From Gilliamella sp. Pra-s52 (GTDB lineage: Bacteria; Pseudomonadota; Gammaproteobacteria; Enterobacterales; Orbaceae), in NCBI RefSeq assembly GCF_009795805.1, contig NZ_WTEY01000004.1, positions 62,001 to 126,000 of the forward strand: DNA of 64,000 nucleotides. Reading direction: 5' to 3'. Position numbers and translations under genes: made by a program. The notes under the pieces were generated by a model, which did no database searches, was not told where the DNA came from, and was given only the letters and a program-made list of their open reading frames with translations. Positions 1 to 11,246 of this stretch are shown here, piece after piece; the stretch's first letter is position 1; each line of letters starts with the position of its first letter.

Positions 1-88
1 CTTATTAGTTTACCTAGATTAGCATAAATTTAAAAAAACAGATAAGTCATTATACAAGGATAATCATCAAATTGTGATTTACTTCACA

Positions 89-931
89 TTATGAGTTTTT
101 AAGTTCAGTTCGTAGTCGTTCAATATGAATGGTTAAATAAAGACTTTCATCATCAGAAAGCGGATGTTGATATTGCTGTATTAAATGTAAATCGATTTGT
201 TTAGTACATAAGTGGGATTTTTTATATTTTTGACGAATGATTTCATATAACGAAACATCTTGTTGTGTTTGCGATTGTTGATTTAATATGCGGTGTGCAA
301 AAAATTTTAAATGAGTAACAAAGCGTTGATAAGATAAGCAATTTTCATCATATTCAAAGTTAAAATGATATTTTACAATATTGAGTATTTCACGCATGAT
401 TTTGGTCATATTAACAATATTAGGCATAGTGCCATCAAGTTGTGCATTAATAATATGGAATGTAATAAAGCCTGCTTCGTCTTCAGGTAGTTCAATGCCT
501 AAACGTTCTTTAATGACTGATAGAGCGTATAAACCAATTTTAAACTCTTTAGGATAGAATTTTTTGATTTCCCACAAAAAACCATTAGGTACATCAAAAC
601 CGTGTTTGTGGCGTTCAATAGCCGAATGAATATGATCCGTTAAAGAAATATAGATACTATCTTGTAGATTGCCTTCAATAAATTTTTTTGCATGGTTAAT
701 AATAATTTCAGCCGTAGTTAACACCTCAAGCGGGATCTGAGACAGTAACTCGGCAAATTTTGATACAGTGTCTTTATCATCCAGTGAAAATTTTTTTTCA
801 ATAAGGTTGAGATCAATTAAATCGCCTTCGCGTTTTTTAAAGCCAATACCTCGACCAGTAAGAATTAGCTCTTTACCTTTTTTATCTAGAGTAACAACAA
901 CATTGTTATTTAGTATTTTATGAACTTTCAT
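89..931 (-). CDS. BglG/LicT-family transcriptional antiterminator
   Basis: Predicted RNA-binding antiterminator of a sugar PTS operon (280 aa, the usual family length). The N-terminal 55 or so residues match the CAT RNA-binding domain (MKVHKILNNNVVV start, GRGIGFKKREGD motif). Two PRD domains follow, with the conserved regulatory histidines in DHIHSAIERH (about residues 99-108) and in FVTHLKFFAHR and LTIHIERL. In this family the CAT dimer binds a RAT hairpin that overlaps a terminator, and PTS phosphorylation of the PRDs sets activity. The operon it controls is not visible and may lie left of the window. A short hairpin (939-956) lies just ahead of the start codon. Family assignment is firm; the sugar is unknown. 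Confidence 0.88.
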   Translation of the reverse strand: MKVHKILNNNVVVTLDKKGKELILTGRGIGFKKREGDLIDLNLIEKKFSLDDKDTVSKFAELLSQIPLEVLTTAEIIINHAKKFIEGNLQDSIYISLTDHIHSAIERHKHGFDVPNGFLWEIKKFYPKEFKIGLYALSVIKERLGIELPEDEAGFITFHIINAQLDGTMPNIVNMTKIMREILNIVKYHFNFEYDENCLSYQRFVTHLKFFAHRILNQQSQTQQDVSLYEIIRQKYKKSHLCTKQIDLHLIQQYQHPLSDDESLYLTIHIERLRTELKNS

Positions 932-1060
932 TCTGCTTAATCTAATTTTTTAGATTTAGCTATTATCAATCTCATTGAGAAAATAGAAAGCAGAAATATA
1001 AAAAAGTGTGATAGATATCAAACTTTTACCTAATAACTTATTTGAAAAATAATCAGTATA

Positions 1061-1095
1061 ATAAAAAGCCTCGATAGGCTAAAGCGTATCGAGGC
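1061..1095 (-). terminator. Intrinsic terminator of htpG
   Basis: A 9-bp perfect stem, GCCTCGATA (1068-1076) with TATCGAGGC (1087-1095), is followed on the minus strand by a T-run (plus-strand A-run 1063-1067). It lies just past the htpG stop codon. Confidence 0.85.
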
Positions 1096-1117
1096 GATAT
1101 TTTATTGTTTAACGTTA

Positions 1118-2992
1118 TTATTGCGCTAATAATTTATTCATGGTTTGAATAAATTTGCTTGGATCGCTTAATGAGCCTTTTTCAGCAAGTAAAGCCTGAT
1201 CAAGTAATAATTCAACCCAATCGTTAAATGCGCTTTCGTCTTGCGTATCGGCAATACGTTTAACCAATTTATGATCTGGATTGATTTCAAACGTGTATTT
1301 GATTTCAGGCGCTTTTTGACCTGCGGCAGCAAATAGTTTAGCCATTTGTGTACTCATTTCATCGGCTGCTGTGGTAACAATTGCTGGTGTATCAGTTAAG
1401 CGGTGCGTTAATTTGACCTCTTTTACTTTGTCACCTAATGCTGTTTTAACTCGTTCGATAAAAGGTTCAAGCTCTTTTTCAACTTGTTTTTGATCTTCAC
1501 TGCTTTGATCGGCAAGTTTTTCAATAGATTCATCTGATTTGCTGATTGATTGGAATTGTTTACTATCAAATTCCGTTAAATTACTCATCATCCATTCATC
1601 AATGCGATCAGATAATAATAATACTTCAATGCCTTTTTTACGGAATAGTTCTAGATGAGGACTATTTTTAGCAGCACCATAGCTATCGGCCGTAATGTAA
1701 TAGATCTTTTCTTGACCATCTTGCATACGGCTAATGTAGTCGTCTAATGAGACGGTTTGTACATCGCTATCAGTATGCGTTGAGGCAAAACGAAGTAATT
1801 TAGCAATCGCTTCACGGTTTGTAAAATCTTCACCGGTTCCTTCTTTTAGCACTAAACCAAACTCACTCCAGAACTGTTGATATTGTTCTTTGTCATCCTT
1901 GGCCAGTTTCTCTAGCATTTGTAATACACGTTTAGTGCACGCATTTCGTAAGTTTTGGGTGATTTTATTATCTTGCAAAATTTCGCGTGATACATTTAAT
2001 GGTAGATCGTTTGAATCAATCAATCCTTTTACAAAACGTAAATAGTTAGGCATAAATTGTTCAGCATCATCCATAATAAATACACGTTGTACATACAGTT
2101 TTAAACCGTGTTTATTATCACGATTCCACATATCCCAAGGTGCTTTTGATGGAATATAAAGTAAACTCGTATATTCTTGTTTACCTTCAACACGATTATG
2201 ACTCCAACTTAATGGATCGGCAAAATCATGTGATAGGTGTTTATAAAATTCTTTGTATTCTTCGTCAGTCACTTCTGATTTACTGCGTGTCCAAAGTGCT
2301 TGGGCTTTGTTGACTTTTTCCCATTTGACTTCTTTGCTTTCTTCGTCAGTGGTTTGAACTTCAACTGGGAGCGAAATGTGATCAGAATATTTACTAATAA
2401 TAGAGCGTAAACGCCAATCATCTAGGAACTCTTTTTCATCTTCTTTTAAGTGTAAAGTGATTTCAGTACCACGAGTTTCTTTATTATCATCGGATATGGT
2501 GTATTCACCTTCACCGGCTGATTCCCACATAACCGCTTCGTCAGCTTCTGCGGTCGCTGCACGGGTTCTTACTGTGACTTTATCTGCAACAATAAAAGCG
2601 GAATAAAAACCAACACCAAATTGACCAATTAATTGACTATCCTTAGCTTGATCACTACCAATAGACTCTAAGAATGCCTTAGTGCCCGATTTAGCAATTG
2701 TACCTAGGTTTTCAATGACTTCATCACGTGTCATACCAATACCATTATCAGTAATGGTTAGGGTGCCGGCTTCTTTATTGGTTGAAATGCGCACACCAAG
2801 TTCGCCATCGCCAGCATATAAGTCTGGGTTTTCTAATGCCTTGAAGCGGAGTTTGTCAGCAGCGTCAGATGCATTCGAAATGAGTTCTCTTAAAAAAATC
2901 TCTTTATTTGAATATAAAGAATGAATCATTAAATGTAGAATTTGTTTAACTTCGGATTGAAATCCACGAGTTTCAGTGCCTTGTTTACTCAT
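1118..2992 (-). CDS. htpG: Chaperone protein HtpG (bacterial Hsp90)
   Basis: ATP-dependent cytosolic chaperone, 624 aa, the normal HtpG length. The GHKL ATP-binding domain shows the [14 protein letters not shown] helix (N40 for Mg-ATP), the DNGIGM motif (residues 82-87) and the [11 protein letters not shown] lid glycines (about 123-133). The middle domain carries the catalytic-loop motif LNVSREILQ. The C-terminal dimerisation domain is complete. It is a single-gene unit with its own terminator, and the start [11 protein letters not shown] fits the family. Nothing is unusual. Confidence 0.98.
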   Translation of the reverse strand: MSKQGTETRGFQSEVKQILHLMIHSLYSNKEIFLRELISNASDAADKLRFKALENPDLYAGDGELGVRISTNKEAGTLTITDNGIGMTRDEVIENLGTIAKSGTKAFLESIGSDQAKDSQLIGQFGVGFYSAFIVADKVTVRTRAATAEADEAVMWESAGEGEYTISDDNKETRGTEITLHLKEDEKEFLDDWRLRSIISKYSDHISLPVEVQTTDEESKEVKWEKVNKAQALWTRSKSEVTDEEYKEFYKHLSHDFADPLSWSHNRVEGKQEYTSLLYIPSKAPWDMWNRDNKHGLKLYVQRVFIMDDAEQFMPNYLRFVKGLIDSNDLPLNVSREILQDNKITQNLRNACTKRVLQMLEKLAKDDKEQYQQFWSEFGLVLKEGTGEDFTNREAIAKLLRFASTHTDSDVQTVSLDDYISRMQDGQEKIYYITADSYGAAKNSPHLELFRKKGIEVLLLSDRIDEWMMSNLTEFDSKQFQSISKSDESIEKLADQSSEDQKQVEKELEPFIERVKTALGDKVKEVKLTHRLTDTPAIVTTAADEMSTQMAKLFAAAGQKAPEIKYTFEINPDHKLVKRIADTQDESAFNDWVELLLDQALLAEKGSLSDPSKFIQTMNKLLAQ

Positions 2993-3241
2993 TAACTAGT
3001 ACCTCTATTATATTTAGTCATTCCAATCAATGCTAACAATAAAAATGAACTTGTTATAACAACGTTTATCGTTTTGCACCGTTTCTTAGTGCACGATCAG
3101 TTAGCATTAATTGAATAAAATAACATAATGGTTTGATTTATTGATGTACTGCTATATGGGAATAAAAAATGGAATTTCAATACAAATAAGTAAATTTATT
3201 CATTGTTTGGTCGTTTTTTGTTAAAAAGTAAAGTGGAGAAC

Positions 3242-3270
3242 AAAAAAAGCCTTGATAACTCAAGGCTTTT
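3242..3270. terminator. Bidirectional intrinsic terminator
   Basis: The stem AGCCTTGA (3248-3255) / TCAAGGCT (3260-3267) has a 4-nt loop, flanked by A7 on the left and T on the right. It lies just downstream of the sodium symporter gene, which reads leftward. Confidence 0.8.
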
Positions 3271-3298
3271 ATCTGAACTAAAATTAACTTTAGGTTTT

Positions 3299-4660
3299 TT
3301 ATAAAAACCCATAAACCAAAATGATGATTACCGCAACAGGAACAATATAACGAGTTAATACCGTCCAAACAGTAAACCAAAAATCATTTAAATTTAATTC
3401 TTCACGGATACGTTTTTGATTCATCATCCAAGCACCAAATACCACAGTACCTAATCCTGTAAGTGGTAACATGATTTTACTGGTCAGGTAATCAAGTAAA
3501 TCAAAAAGATTTTTACCAAATAGTTTTACTTCAGCCCATTCATTAAATGCTAATAAACAAGCTATGCCTAAAGCCCAAATAACAAGGCTACTTGCTATTG
3601 TAGCTGATTTTCTTCCTAGTGGTGTTTTTTCTTCTAATAATTCAACGGTTGGTTCAAGTAATGAGATAGAAGAGGTTAATGCCGCAAAAGTTAAGAAAAT
3701 AAAGAATAATACACCTAAAATAGTACCACCAGCCATATTACCAAATGCAATAGGTAAAGTAACAAAAATAAGACCGGGACCTTCACCAGGTTGTAAACCA
3801 TTAGCAAAGACGAGTGGGAATATAGCCATGCCTGATAACATTGCTACAATGACGTCTAAAATTACGACTGTACAAGCTGTAGATAGCAAATTGACATCTT
3901 TTCCAAGGTATGACCCATATGCCATCATAATCCCCATACCTAAAGATAGACTAAAGAATGCATGTCCTAAGGCTGCTAACATAGCAGTACCATTAATGGC
4001 CGAAAAGTCTGGTGTAAATAAAAATTTAAAGGCTGCAGTAAAAGAGGGGCCACTCACATAGGCAGCATAACCAACTAATACTAATAATAAAATTCCCAGT
4101 CCAGGCATCATAATCTTACAGGCACGTTCTAAACCAGCACCAACCCCCATTGCAACAATAAATGCAGTAACGGCCATAAATACAGTATGCCAAGTTAATA
4201 AGTGGTTTACATTACCGAGAAAGCTTTCGAAAATTTTCCCTGTAATGTCACCATTTGCACCTTCAAAAGAACCTTGTGCAGCTAAAACAATGTAATCAGT
4301 CGCCCATCCACCAATAACACTATAAAACGATAAAATTAAAAATGAACCAACAACACCAATGATACCGACCCAACGCCATGACTTGGAATGACCTTCTGAA
4401 GCGGCAACGTCTTCCATCGTGTGAATTGGATTTTTTTGTCCACGACGACCAATTAACCATTCTAAAACTAAAATTGGTAACCCAATAACAAACATAAATA
4501 GCAAATAGGTTAGTACAAATGCAGAACCACCCATTTGTCCTGCCATATAAGGGAATTTCCAAATGTTACCCAATCCCACAGCAGAACCCGCCGCAGCTAG
4601 CATAAACCCCATGCGTGAGCTCCATTGAGAGTGGCTTTTTTTCATAGTACCCGTACTCAT
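3299..4660 (-). CDS. Sodium-dependent transporter, neurotransmitter:sodium symporter (NSS/SNF) family
   Basis: Predicted inner-membrane Na+-coupled amino-acid or related solute symporter, 453 aa with about 11-12 hydrophobic segments. The first membrane helix carries the NSS signature (AAAGSAVGLGNIWKFPYMAGQMGG, interrupted here only by position: about residues 21-44), which forms the Na+ and substrate site in LeuT-type proteins. A later helix has the FFSLSLGMGIMMAYGSYL motif. It stands alone with its own terminator, so its substrate cannot be deduced from context. The start MSTGTMKKSHSQW was chosen; the second Met (MKKSHSQW) is also possible. Confidence 0.9.
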   Translation of the reverse strand: MSTGTMKKSHSQWSSRMGFMLAAAGSAVGLGNIWKFPYMAGQMGGSAFVLTYLLFMFVIGLPILVLEWLIGRRGQKNPIHTMEDVAASEGHSKSWRWVGIIGVVGSFLILSFYSVIGGWATDYIVLAAQGSFEGANGDITGKIFESFLGNVNHLLTWHTVFMAVTAFIVAMGVGAGLERACKIMMPGLGILLLVLVGYAAYVSGPSFTAAFKFLFTPDFSAINGTAMLAALGHAFFSLSLGMGIMMAYGSYLGKDVNLLSTACTVVILDVIVAMLSGMAIFPLVFANGLQPGEGPGLIFVTLPIAFGNMAGGTILGVLFFIFLTFAALTSSISLLEPTVELLEEKTPLGRKSATIASSLVIWALGIACLLAFNEWAEVKLFGKNLFDLLDYLTSKIMLPLTGLGTVVFGAWMMNQKRIREELNLNDFWFTVWTVLTRYIVPVAVIIILVYGFL

Positions 4661-4882
4661 TAATATTTTCCTTTAATTAGTTTAATTCAGCATTGTGAAA
4701 AAAGTGCGTCTTTTATAAGTGAACTTTTAATCATGCCACGAAATAAATTGATAAACAAGAATTCATTAACTTAATGAGTCATCTATACTCAAAAAAATAG
4801 ACAATATTTGACTATTGATTGATAAAAGTAATCACATAGCATATAGTTAAACTTAGATTTTTAATGATATAAAAGAATAACC

Positions 4883-5587
4883 ATGTCGCAAAACATTGAC
4901 CAAAACGAAATTGATAAATTTTCACAACTTGCCGCCGATTGGTGGAATCCAAATGGCAAATGCAAACCACTACATATAATCAATCCATTGCGAGTGGATT
5001 ATATACAACAAAAATGCGGTTCATTAACTAACCAAATCGTTTTAGACGTGGGGTGTGGTGGTGGGATATTGTCTGAGAGCCTAGCCAAATTGGGGGCAAA
5101 TGTTACCGCTATTGATCTTGCTGAAGAGTCGCTTGCGGTTGCTAAAATGCATGCTGAGCAAAATGGTCTTACGATTAATTATCAGAAACAAACAGTTGAA
5201 GAACATGCACAGGAATACCCAGCGCATTATGATGTGATTACCTGTATGGAATTATTAGAACATGTACCAGATCCGTTTTCAATCATACAAGCCTGCGCAA
5301 CATTACTTAAACCTGATGGAAGACTATTTTTATCGACCATTAATCGCAATCATAAAGCCAAATTATTATTAATTTATGGGGCTGAATATATTGCTCGCTT
5401 AGTGCCTAAAGGTACGCACGACTTTAACCGTTTTATTCGTCCATCAGAATTAATGACACTCATTGAACAAGCAAAATTAGATGTGGAAGGTATTGTTGGT
5501 ATGGAATATCATTTATTTAAAAATCAATTCAAGCTAAGTTCAAATGTCGATATAAATTATATAGTAATGGCAAAAAATAGAGTTTAG
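4883..5587 (+). CDS. ubiG: Ubiquinone biosynthesis O-methyltransferase UbiG
   Basis: SAM-dependent methyltransferase that carries out both O-methylation steps of ubiquinone synthesis. The protein has 234 aa, close to the usual 240. SAM motif I is VLDVGCGGGILSE (residues 53-65). The UbiG-typical N-terminal stretch DKFSQLAADWWNPNGKCKPLH and the C-terminal KGTHDFNRFIRPSEL are both present. It is monocistronic here. Its product would act on the membrane-bound quinone pathway. Confidence 0.97.
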   Translation: MSQNIDQNEIDKFSQLAADWWNPNGKCKPLHIINPLRVDYIQQKCGSLTNQIVLDVGCGGGILSESLAKLGANVTAIDLAEESLAVAKMHAEQNGLTINYQKQTVEEHAQEYPAHYDVITCMELLEHVPDPFSIIQACATLLKPDGRLFLSTINRNHKAKLLLIYGAEYIARLVPKGTHDFNRFIRPSELMTLIEQAKLDVEGIVGMEYHLFKNQFKLSSNVDINYIVMAKNRV

Positions 5588-5702
5588 TTTAAAAATGTGA
5601 TCTAATTCTCAATTTCGATATTTTATTCAGTATTTTTTTAAAATTCCTCTATAATTTTACATGTTACCGATAACACGGATTTTTATTTTAGAGGAACTAT
5701 TT

Positions 5703-7025
5703 ATGCCGTTAATCATAATTGCTATAGGTGTAGCTCTGCTACTTATTTTGATGTTACCACTCCGAATTAATGGATTTATTGCACTAATTCTAGTTGCACT
5801 TAGTGTTGGTGTAATGGAAGGGATGCCAATTATGGATGTCGTAAAATCAATTAAAAATGGAGTAGGAGGTACGCTTGGTAGTTTAGCCTTAATTATGGGC
5901 TTTGGTGCAATGCTAGGAAAATTACTAGCCGATTGTGGTGGTGCTCAACGTATCGCAACAACGCTTATTGAAACATTTGGTGACAAAAAGATCCAGTGGG
6001 CAGTGACGCTTACTGGATTTATTGTTGGTTTTGCACTTTTTTATGAAGTTGGTTTTGTTTTATTATTACCATTAGTGCTAACCATTGCTGCAACATTACG
6101 AATATCTCCTTTATATGTTGGTATCCCAATGGCTGCTGCATTGTCTGTTACGCATGGCTTTTTACCTCCGCATCCTGGACCGACTGCGATTGCTGAAATT
6201 TTTAAAGCCGATATGGGAAGAACTTTACTTTATGGTACTATCATCGCCATCCCAACAGTCATTTTAGCCGGACCGGTATTAGCTGGATTACCATTTATTC
6301 GTGCAATTAATCATCCAATTGAAGAAGGTTTATATAATTCTAAAAAATTCACTGATGATCAAATGCCAAGTTTTGCTGTAAGTGTTTTTACTGCTTTAAT
6401 TCCAGTTATTTTAATGTCTATTCGTGCAGTTTGCGATATGACTTTAGATAAAGGACATGCAGTGTTACCTTATGTCGAATTTCTGGGTGATCCTGTTATA
6501 GCTACTTTAATTTCAGTATTAGTTGCGGTATTTACCTTTGGTATTTTACGCGGGCGCTCTATGGCTGAAGTTAATGGGACTTTGGTTGATTCAATTAAAA
6601 TTATTGCCATGATGTTATTGATTATTGGCGGTGGTGGTGCATTTAAACAGGTACTTGTTGATAGTGGTGTAAAAATTTACATTGAACAAATGATGCATGC
6701 ATCGAATGTTTCCCCGATTGTCATGGCTTGGTTAATTGCCGCATTACTTCGACTTGCGCTTGGTTCTGCAACGGTTGCGGCATTGACTGCAGGTGGCATT
6801 GTTTTCCCTTTAATAGCATCAACAGGTGTAAGTCCAGAATTGATGGTTATTGCTACAGGCGCTGGTAGTGTTGTGTTTTCACACGTTAATGATCCAGGAT
6901 TCTGGTTGTTTAAAGAGTATTTCAATTTAAGTATTACTGAAACAATGAAATCATGGTCATTATTAGAAACAATAATTTCTGTTTGTGGATTAGTTGGGTG
7001 TTTACTGATTAATATGTTCATTTAA
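5703..7025 (+). CDS. GntP-family gluconate:H+ symporter-like permease
   Basis: Predicted inner-membrane permease of the GntP family, 440 aa from the chosen start, rich in hydrophobic segments throughout. Family marks include GVGGTLGSLALIMGFGAMLGKLLADCGGAQRIA (positions about 50-80), the HGFLPPHPGPTAIAE loop and SGVVFSHVNDPGFWLFKEYF-like residues near the C terminus. The start at 5703 is preferred over an upstream in-frame ATG at 5661 because GAGGAAC-type ribosome-binding sequence (5691-5697) sits just ahead of it. No sugar-acid kinase or regulator is adjacent, so the substrate (gluconate, glycerate or another sugar acid) is open. Confidence 0.9.
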   Translation: MPLIIIAIGVALLLILMLPLRINGFIALILVALSVGVMEGMPIMDVVKSIKNGVGGTLGSLALIMGFGAMLGKLLADCGGAQRIATTLIETFGDKKIQWAVTLTGFIVGFALFYEVGFVLLLPLVLTIAATLRISPLYVGIPMAAALSVTHGFLPPHPGPTAIAEIFKADMGRTLLYGTIIAIPTVILAGPVLAGLPFIRAINHPIEEGLYNSKKFTDDQMPSFAVSVFTALIPVILMSIRAVCDMTLDKGHAVLPYVEFLGDPVIATLISVLVAVFTFGILRGRSMAEVNGTLVDSIKIIAMMLLIIGGGGAFKQVLVDSGVKIYIEQMMHASNVSPIVMAWLIAALLRLALGSATVAALTAGGIVFPLIASTGVSPELMVIATGAGSVVFSHVNDPGFWLFKEYFNLSITETMKSWSLLETIISVCGLVGCLLINMFI

Positions 7026-7050
7026 TTAAGCATTAATTGTTTGTTTTTTT

Positions 7051-7090
7051 ACCTCATCGGTTTTATGGAACTGGTGAGGTTTTTTATATG
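7051..7090 (+). terminator. Intrinsic terminator after the GntP-family gene
   Basis: ACCTCA (7051-7056) pairs with TGAGGT (7075-7080), and an inner CGGTT/AACTG pairing extends the stem. T-rich sequence follows (7081-7086). Confidence 0.7.
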
Positions 7091-7231
7091 TATTTATATT
7101 TTTAATTTATTTTAGTCTATTTGCTTTCTATTTGAATAAAAAATAAAATTTTGCTAGTCTTTTTTATTAAAAGCAGATAGAATGCTCCAGCAATATTTTA
7201 TCAACAATTCAACTCAATGGTGAATATTGTC

Positions 7232-8698
7232 ATGTCTCGCATAATTAAAGAAGCGCTCACGTTTGATGACGTGCTATTAGTCCCAGCTCACTCAACGGTC
7301 TTACCTAATACAGCTGATATCTCTACTCAATTAACTCAAACTATAAAGCTCAATATTCCAATGTTGTCAGCAGCAATGGATACTGTCACCGAATCAGATC
7401 TTGCTATTGCATTAGCGCAAGAAGGTGGAATAGGTTTTATACACAAAAATATGTCAATTGAAAGTCAAGCCAATCACGTAAGACGTGTTAAAAAACACGA
7501 AAGTGGCATTGTACAAGATCCCGTATCTGTTTTACCAACTGCTACTATAGAGCAGGTTATTGAATTGGCTAAAGAGTATGGTTTTGCTGGATTTCCTGTT
7601 GTGACCGAAAGCCAAGAACTTGTTGGTATTATTACCGCTCGTGATGTACGTTTTGCCACTGACTTATCTTTACCTGTTACTGCTGTTATGACACCCAAAG
7701 AGCGTTTGGTTACCGTTAATGAAGGTGAACAACGCGAAATTGTACTACAAAAAATGCACGAATACCGTGTTGAGAAGGTTCTTGTTGTTGATTCACTATT
7801 CCATCTAAAAGGAATGATCACTGTCAAAGACTATAACAAAGCGGAACAAAAACCGAATGCCTGCAAAGATGAAAAAGGTCGTTTGCGTGTAGGCGCTGCT
7901 GTTGGTGCTGCAGCAGGTAATGAAGAACGCATTGCCGCATTAGTTGAAGCTGGTGTTGACGTATTATTAATTGACTCGTCACACGGACATTCAGAAGGTG
8001 TGCTTGAACGTATTCGACAAGCAAGAAACACCTATCCAGATCTCCAGATTATTGGTGGTAATGTAGCTACAGCTGAAGGGGCTAAAGCCCTAATTGATGC
8101 TGGTGTTAGCGCTGTTAAAGTTGGAATTGGACCTGGCTCTATTTGTACAACTCGTATTGTTACTGGTGTTGGTGTACCACAAATTAGTGCTATTATGGAC
8201 GCAGTTGAAGTGGCGCAAAAACACAACATTCCTGTTATTGCTGATGGCGGAATTCGTTTTTCTGGCGATATTGCTAAAGCGATTGCTGCAGGTGCATCTT
8301 GTGTCATGGTTGGTTCTATGTTTGCTGGTACTGAAGAAGCTCCTGGCGAAATTGAATTATTCCAAGGCCGAGCCTATAAATCATACCGAGGAATGGGATC
8401 GCTTGGTGCTATGGCTAAAGGATCTTCTGATCGCTATTTCCAAACCGATAACGCTGCAGATAAACTCGTGCCAGAAGGTATAGAAGGGCGTATTGCCTAT
8501 AAAGGACAATTAAAAGAGATTATCCACCAACAAATGGGAGGATTAAGATCTTGTATGGGATTAACAGGTTGTGCAACGATTGATGAATTAAGAACCAATT
8601 CTAAATTCTATCGTATTACGGGGGCAGGTATGAAAGAAAGCCACGTTCACGATGTTCTTATTACCAAAGAACCACCTAATTATAGAGCAGGAGTATAA
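7232..8698 (+). CDS. guaB: Inosine-5'-monophosphate dehydrogenase
   Basis: Oxidises IMP to XMP with NAD+, the committed step of GMP synthesis. From the start at 7232 ([20 protein letters not shown]) the protein is 488 aa, matching the family; an upstream in-frame ATG at 7217 would add five unsupported residues. It has a TIM-barrel catalytic domain interrupted by two CBS domains (about residues 90-205). The catalytic loop [13 protein letters not shown] contains the active-site Cys (about residue 305). The XMP-site [13 protein letters not shown] and the MGSLGAM segment are intact. In enterics guaA follows directly; here a terminator follows instead. Confidence 0.97.
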   Translation: MSRIIKEALTFDDVLLVPAHSTVLPNTADISTQLTQTIKLNIPMLSAAMDTVTESDLAIALAQEGGIGFIHKNMSIESQANHVRRVKKHESGIVQDPVSVLPTATIEQVIELAKEYGFAGFPVVTESQELVGIITARDVRFATDLSLPVTAVMTPKERLVTVNEGEQREIVLQKMHEYRVEKVLVVDSLFHLKGMITVKDYNKAEQKPNACKDEKGRLRVGAAVGAAAGNEERIAALVEAGVDVLLIDSSHGHSEGVLERIRQARNTYPDLQIIGGNVATAEGAKALIDAGVSAVKVGIGPGSICTTRIVTGVGVPQISAIMDAVEVAQKHNIPVIADGGIRFSGDIAKAIAAGASCVMVGSMFAGTEEAPGEIELFQGRAYKSYRGMGSLGAMAKGSSDRYFQTDNAADKLVPEGIEGRIAYKGQLKEIIHQQMGGLRSCMGLTGCATIDELRTNSKFYRITGAGMKESHVHDVLITKEPPNYRAGV

Positions 8699-8722
8699 AA
8701 AAGAGGGGAAACCCTCTTTTTA
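8697..8722 (+). terminator. Intrinsic terminator of guaB
   Basis: AAGAGGG (8701-8707), GAAA loop, CCCTCTT (8712-8718) and a T-tract, immediately after the guaB stop. Confidence 0.88.
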
Positions 8723-8763
8723 TCTCTTTGATTATCTTCAATTTAACATAAAAACCACAGAAT

Positions 8764-8805
8764 AAAAACTTCAATAAAATCAATACCTTTCCTGACTGTT
8801 TTTTT
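8764..8805 (+). repeat. Dispersed repeat, copy R1
   Basis: A conserved core AATAAAATCAATACCTTTCC continues TGACTGTTTTTTT (8773-8805). It recurs with one mismatch over 33 bp at 24291-24323, and inverted around 24425-24468 and 25322-25362. R1 lies between guaB and mmuM, which converge. The other three copies bracket the CRISPR array. Confidence 0.8.
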
Positions 8806-8889
8806 GTTATCTTTTATTGTAAGGTTTTGGGCGATTTTAATTAATATGATTTGATTATCATAGGTTGCTACGCCCAAATGTTAAGTGAT

Positions 8890-9831
8890 TCAGCTATCTT
8901 TTAATAATCTTGCAATTTCGTTAATGTCGTTTGGTGTTGTTTGACAGCACCCACCAATCAACGTAGCCCCTAGTTTTGTCCAGATAGGTAATTGATTGGC
9001 AAAGGTACAATCGTGATGATGATTTTTATGCCATTGTTTGGTGCTTGGATCGTATTGTTCTCCAGAATTGGGGTAGACAATCAGTGGTTTTTGCGTGAGT
9101 TTTTGTAACGATTCTAACGCAGCGGTAACACTTTCTAAGGCAATGCAGTTAATACCAACACTGACCACTTGTTGGCAGTGATTAAGATATTCGATAACCA
9201 AAGATAGTGGGGTGCCGTCGCTAAGATGATTGGCATCTTTTAATGTTAACGAAAACCAGCTCGTTATAGTTGAAAATTTTTCAAGAAGCTTTGTGAGAGC
9301 TTTGATTTCAGCAAAAGAGGGGAGTGTTTCGCAAGCGAGTAGATCGACTTTTGCTTCAACCAATGCTTTGATGCGGTCATAGTGAAAATCAATAAATTCT
9401 GATTCAGAAAGTTGATAATCCCCCGTATATTCTGAACCATTTGCAAGATAAGCACCATAAGGACCAACTGAACCAGCAATTAGTAGTGTTTTATTTTGTT
9501 TTGTTTCATCAAGGTATTGCCATTTCGCTTGCTTGGCAAGCTCGACACTGGTTTTTATGAGTTTGATGGATTGATCTAGTGTGATCCCCTTTTTAGCAAA
9601 TCCTAATGGTGTGGCCTGATAACTGGCGGTAATGGCGCAATCTGCGCCAGCACTAAAATAGTCATAATGAACTTGGCGAATCAGTTCGGGTTGTTCTATT
9701 AATACTTTTGCCGACCACAAACTGTCGTTAAGATCGCACCCACGGCGTTGTAACTCGCTCGCAAGTGCACCGTCAATTATGATATGCTTTTTCTGCTTTA
9801 GTAATTCATTAATAGGATTGTTATTGATCAT
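8890..9831 (-). CDS. mmuM: Homocysteine S-methyltransferase
   Basis: Transfers a methyl group from S-methylmethionine (or SAM) to homocysteine, making methionine. It is a Zn-dependent Pfam S-methyl_trans enzyme. The start at 9831 ([15 protein letters not shown]) gives 313 aa, near the E. coli MmuM length; a more upstream start at 9876 would run far into the permease gene. The zinc-ligand motif [11 protein letters not shown] is near the C terminus and a further Cys lies in GINCIA. The start codon overlaps the 3' end of the permease gene by 11 bp, so the two are translated together. Confidence 0.93.
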   Translation of the reverse strand: MINNNPINELLKQKKHIIIDGALASELQRRGCDLNDSLWSAKVLIEQPELIRQVHYDYFSAGADCAITASYQATPLGFAKKGITLDQSIKLIKTSVELAKQAKWQYLDETKQNKTLLIAGSVGPYGAYLANGSEYTGDYQLSESEFIDFHYDRIKALVEAKVDLLACETLPSFAEIKALTKLLEKFSTITSWFSLTLKDANHLSDGTPLSLVIEYLNHCQQVVSVGINCIALESVTAALESLQKLTQKPLIVYPNSGEQYDPSTKQWHKNHHHDCTFANQLPIWTKLGATLIGGCCQTTPNDINEIARLLKDS

Positions 9832-11224
9832 TTGGTGCCGCCTGCTTTGGATTAGATTGGGTAAAATGGTGTGCAATAAAACACAATACTACAAATGGAA
9901 TACCACAATAGAGTGCAATGCGTTGTTCAGGATCAAATGCTAAACCAATGCAGGCAATTAAGCACAAAATAAATCCTAAAATAGGCACAAGCGGGTAAAA
10001 CGGTGCTTTATATTTTAAGGCATTGAGTTCTGTTTCCGATAGCTGTTTTCTAAAAAAGTAGTGTGAGGCGCAAATACTCAACCAAACGGCCACCACGGCA
10101 AAACCTGAAATTGCGGTTAAGGCAACAAAGACGGTATCAGGTGCAATAATACTTGTTAACAATGCTAATAAGCCTCCTAACATACTAACCAGAATAGCAA
10201 ATGCGGGGATACCTTTTTTAGTGAGTTTGCTAAAGCTTTTAGGTAATGTTCCTTGATTAGAAAGCGACCACAACATGCGTCCAGAAGCATAAAGTCCCGA
10301 ATTTGCAGCCGATAAAATGGCGGTTAAAATCACAAAATTAAGAAAATCAGCCGCATAAGGTAGACCGATATTTTCAAAAACGGTCACAAAAGGACTTTCG
10401 ATAACGCCAGCTTGATCCATTGGCAATAATGCTGCTAAGACAAAAACGGTGCCAATAAAAAAGATGATAAGCCGTAAAATTGTGGTTTTAATGGCTAATG
10501 GGATTGTTTTTTCTGGCTCTTTTGTTTCACCTGCGGCAATACCTATAAGTTCAGTCCCTGAAAAGGCAAAATTGACCGATACCATCGTCATAATAATCGG
10601 GGTGATGCCATTAGGGAACCAACCATTATCGGTGATATTATGTAAAAATGGGGCAGGGATGTCGTTCTCCATTGGAACAAAACCAAAAATAGCCGCGGCA
10701 CCAGCAATAATAAAGATGATAATGGTGATCACTTTAATGATCGAAAACCAAAACTCACTTTCAGCAAAAAACTGTGCTGTAATGATGTTTAGCGCAAAAA
10801 TGACTGCGCAAAAAATAGAACACCATAGCCAAATAGGTGTATTTGGAAACCAATGTTTCATACAAAAGCCTGCTGCAGTAATGCTTGAGCCGAGAGCGAC
10901 AGTCCAAGTTAACCAATACAACCACGCAACCGTGTAGCCTGTTGCTGGACCGATAAATCGAGAGGCATAAGTGTGAAATGCTCCCGTTTCAGGCATGGCG
11001 ACAGCCAGTTCACCAAGGCATAACATGACTAAGTAGACCACTAAGGCGCCAATTAAATAGGCGATAATTGTGCCAATGGCTCCTGCGGTTGCAATAATAT
11101 AGCCAGTGTTAAAAAAGAGACCTGTACCAATAACACCACCAAGTGATAGCATAATAAGATGCCGCGTTTTCATGGTGCGTTTGAATTGGTTTTCGTTTGA
11201 TAAGTTTGGTTGTTGTGTATTCAT
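9821..11224 (-). CDS. mmuP: Amino-acid permease, probable S-methylmethionine permease
   Basis: APC-superfamily inner-membrane transporter, 467 aa with about 12 hydrophobic segments. The N terminus has the AAT-family motif [20 protein letters not shown] (residues 17-36), followed by the consensus [35 protein letters not shown] loop. It overlaps the homocysteine methyltransferase gene by 11 bp. That pairing is what points to S-methylmethionine as substrate (the mmuPM arrangement). The family also imports lysine, aromatic and other amino acids, so substrate is inferred from context. Confidence 0.85.
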   Translation of the reverse strand: MNTQQPNLSNENQFKRTMKTRHLIMLSLGGVIGTGLFFNTGYIIATAGAIGTIIAYLIGALVVYLVMLCLGELAVAMPETGAFHTYASRFIGPATGYTVAWLYWLTWTVALGSSITAAGFCMKHWFPNTPIWLWCSIFCAVIFALNIITAQFFAESEFWFSIIKVITIIIFIIAGAAAIFGFVPMENDIPAPFLHNITDNGWFPNGITPIIMTMVSVNFAFSGTELIGIAAGETKEPEKTIPLAIKTTILRLIIFFIGTVFVLAALLPMDQAGVIESPFVTVFENIGLPYAADFLNFVILTAILSAANSGLYASGRMLWSLSNQGTLPKSFSKLTKKGIPAFAILVSMLGGLLALLTSIIAPDTVFVALTAISGFAVVAVWLSICASHYFFRKQLSETELNALKYKAPFYPLVPILGFILCLIACIGLAFDPEQRIALYCGIPFVVLCFIAHHFTQSNPKQAAPNDQ

Positions 11225-11246
11225 AGTCTGTTTTATTTAATTTGTA

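Noticed and set aside
939-956. Hairpin AATCTAA/TTAGATT ahead of the BglG-family gene as a RAT site
   Set aside because: It lacks the asymmetric loops of RAT elements and an overlapping terminator; kept only as a remark.
3564-4061. 165-codon plus-strand frame opposite the sodium symporter
   Set aside because: Antisense shadow of a well-conserved membrane protein gene.
8094-8483. Leucine-rich frame inside guaB
   Set aside because: Out-of-frame shadow of IMP dehydrogenase.
8827-8877. TTGGGCG/CGCCCAA pairing downstream of mmuM
   Set aside because: Seven base pairs with a 37-nt loop and no T-run; too weak to call a terminator.
10449-10937. 162-codon plus-strand frame opposite mmuP
   Set aside because: Antisense shadow in a hydrophobic-protein gene, no independent evidence.
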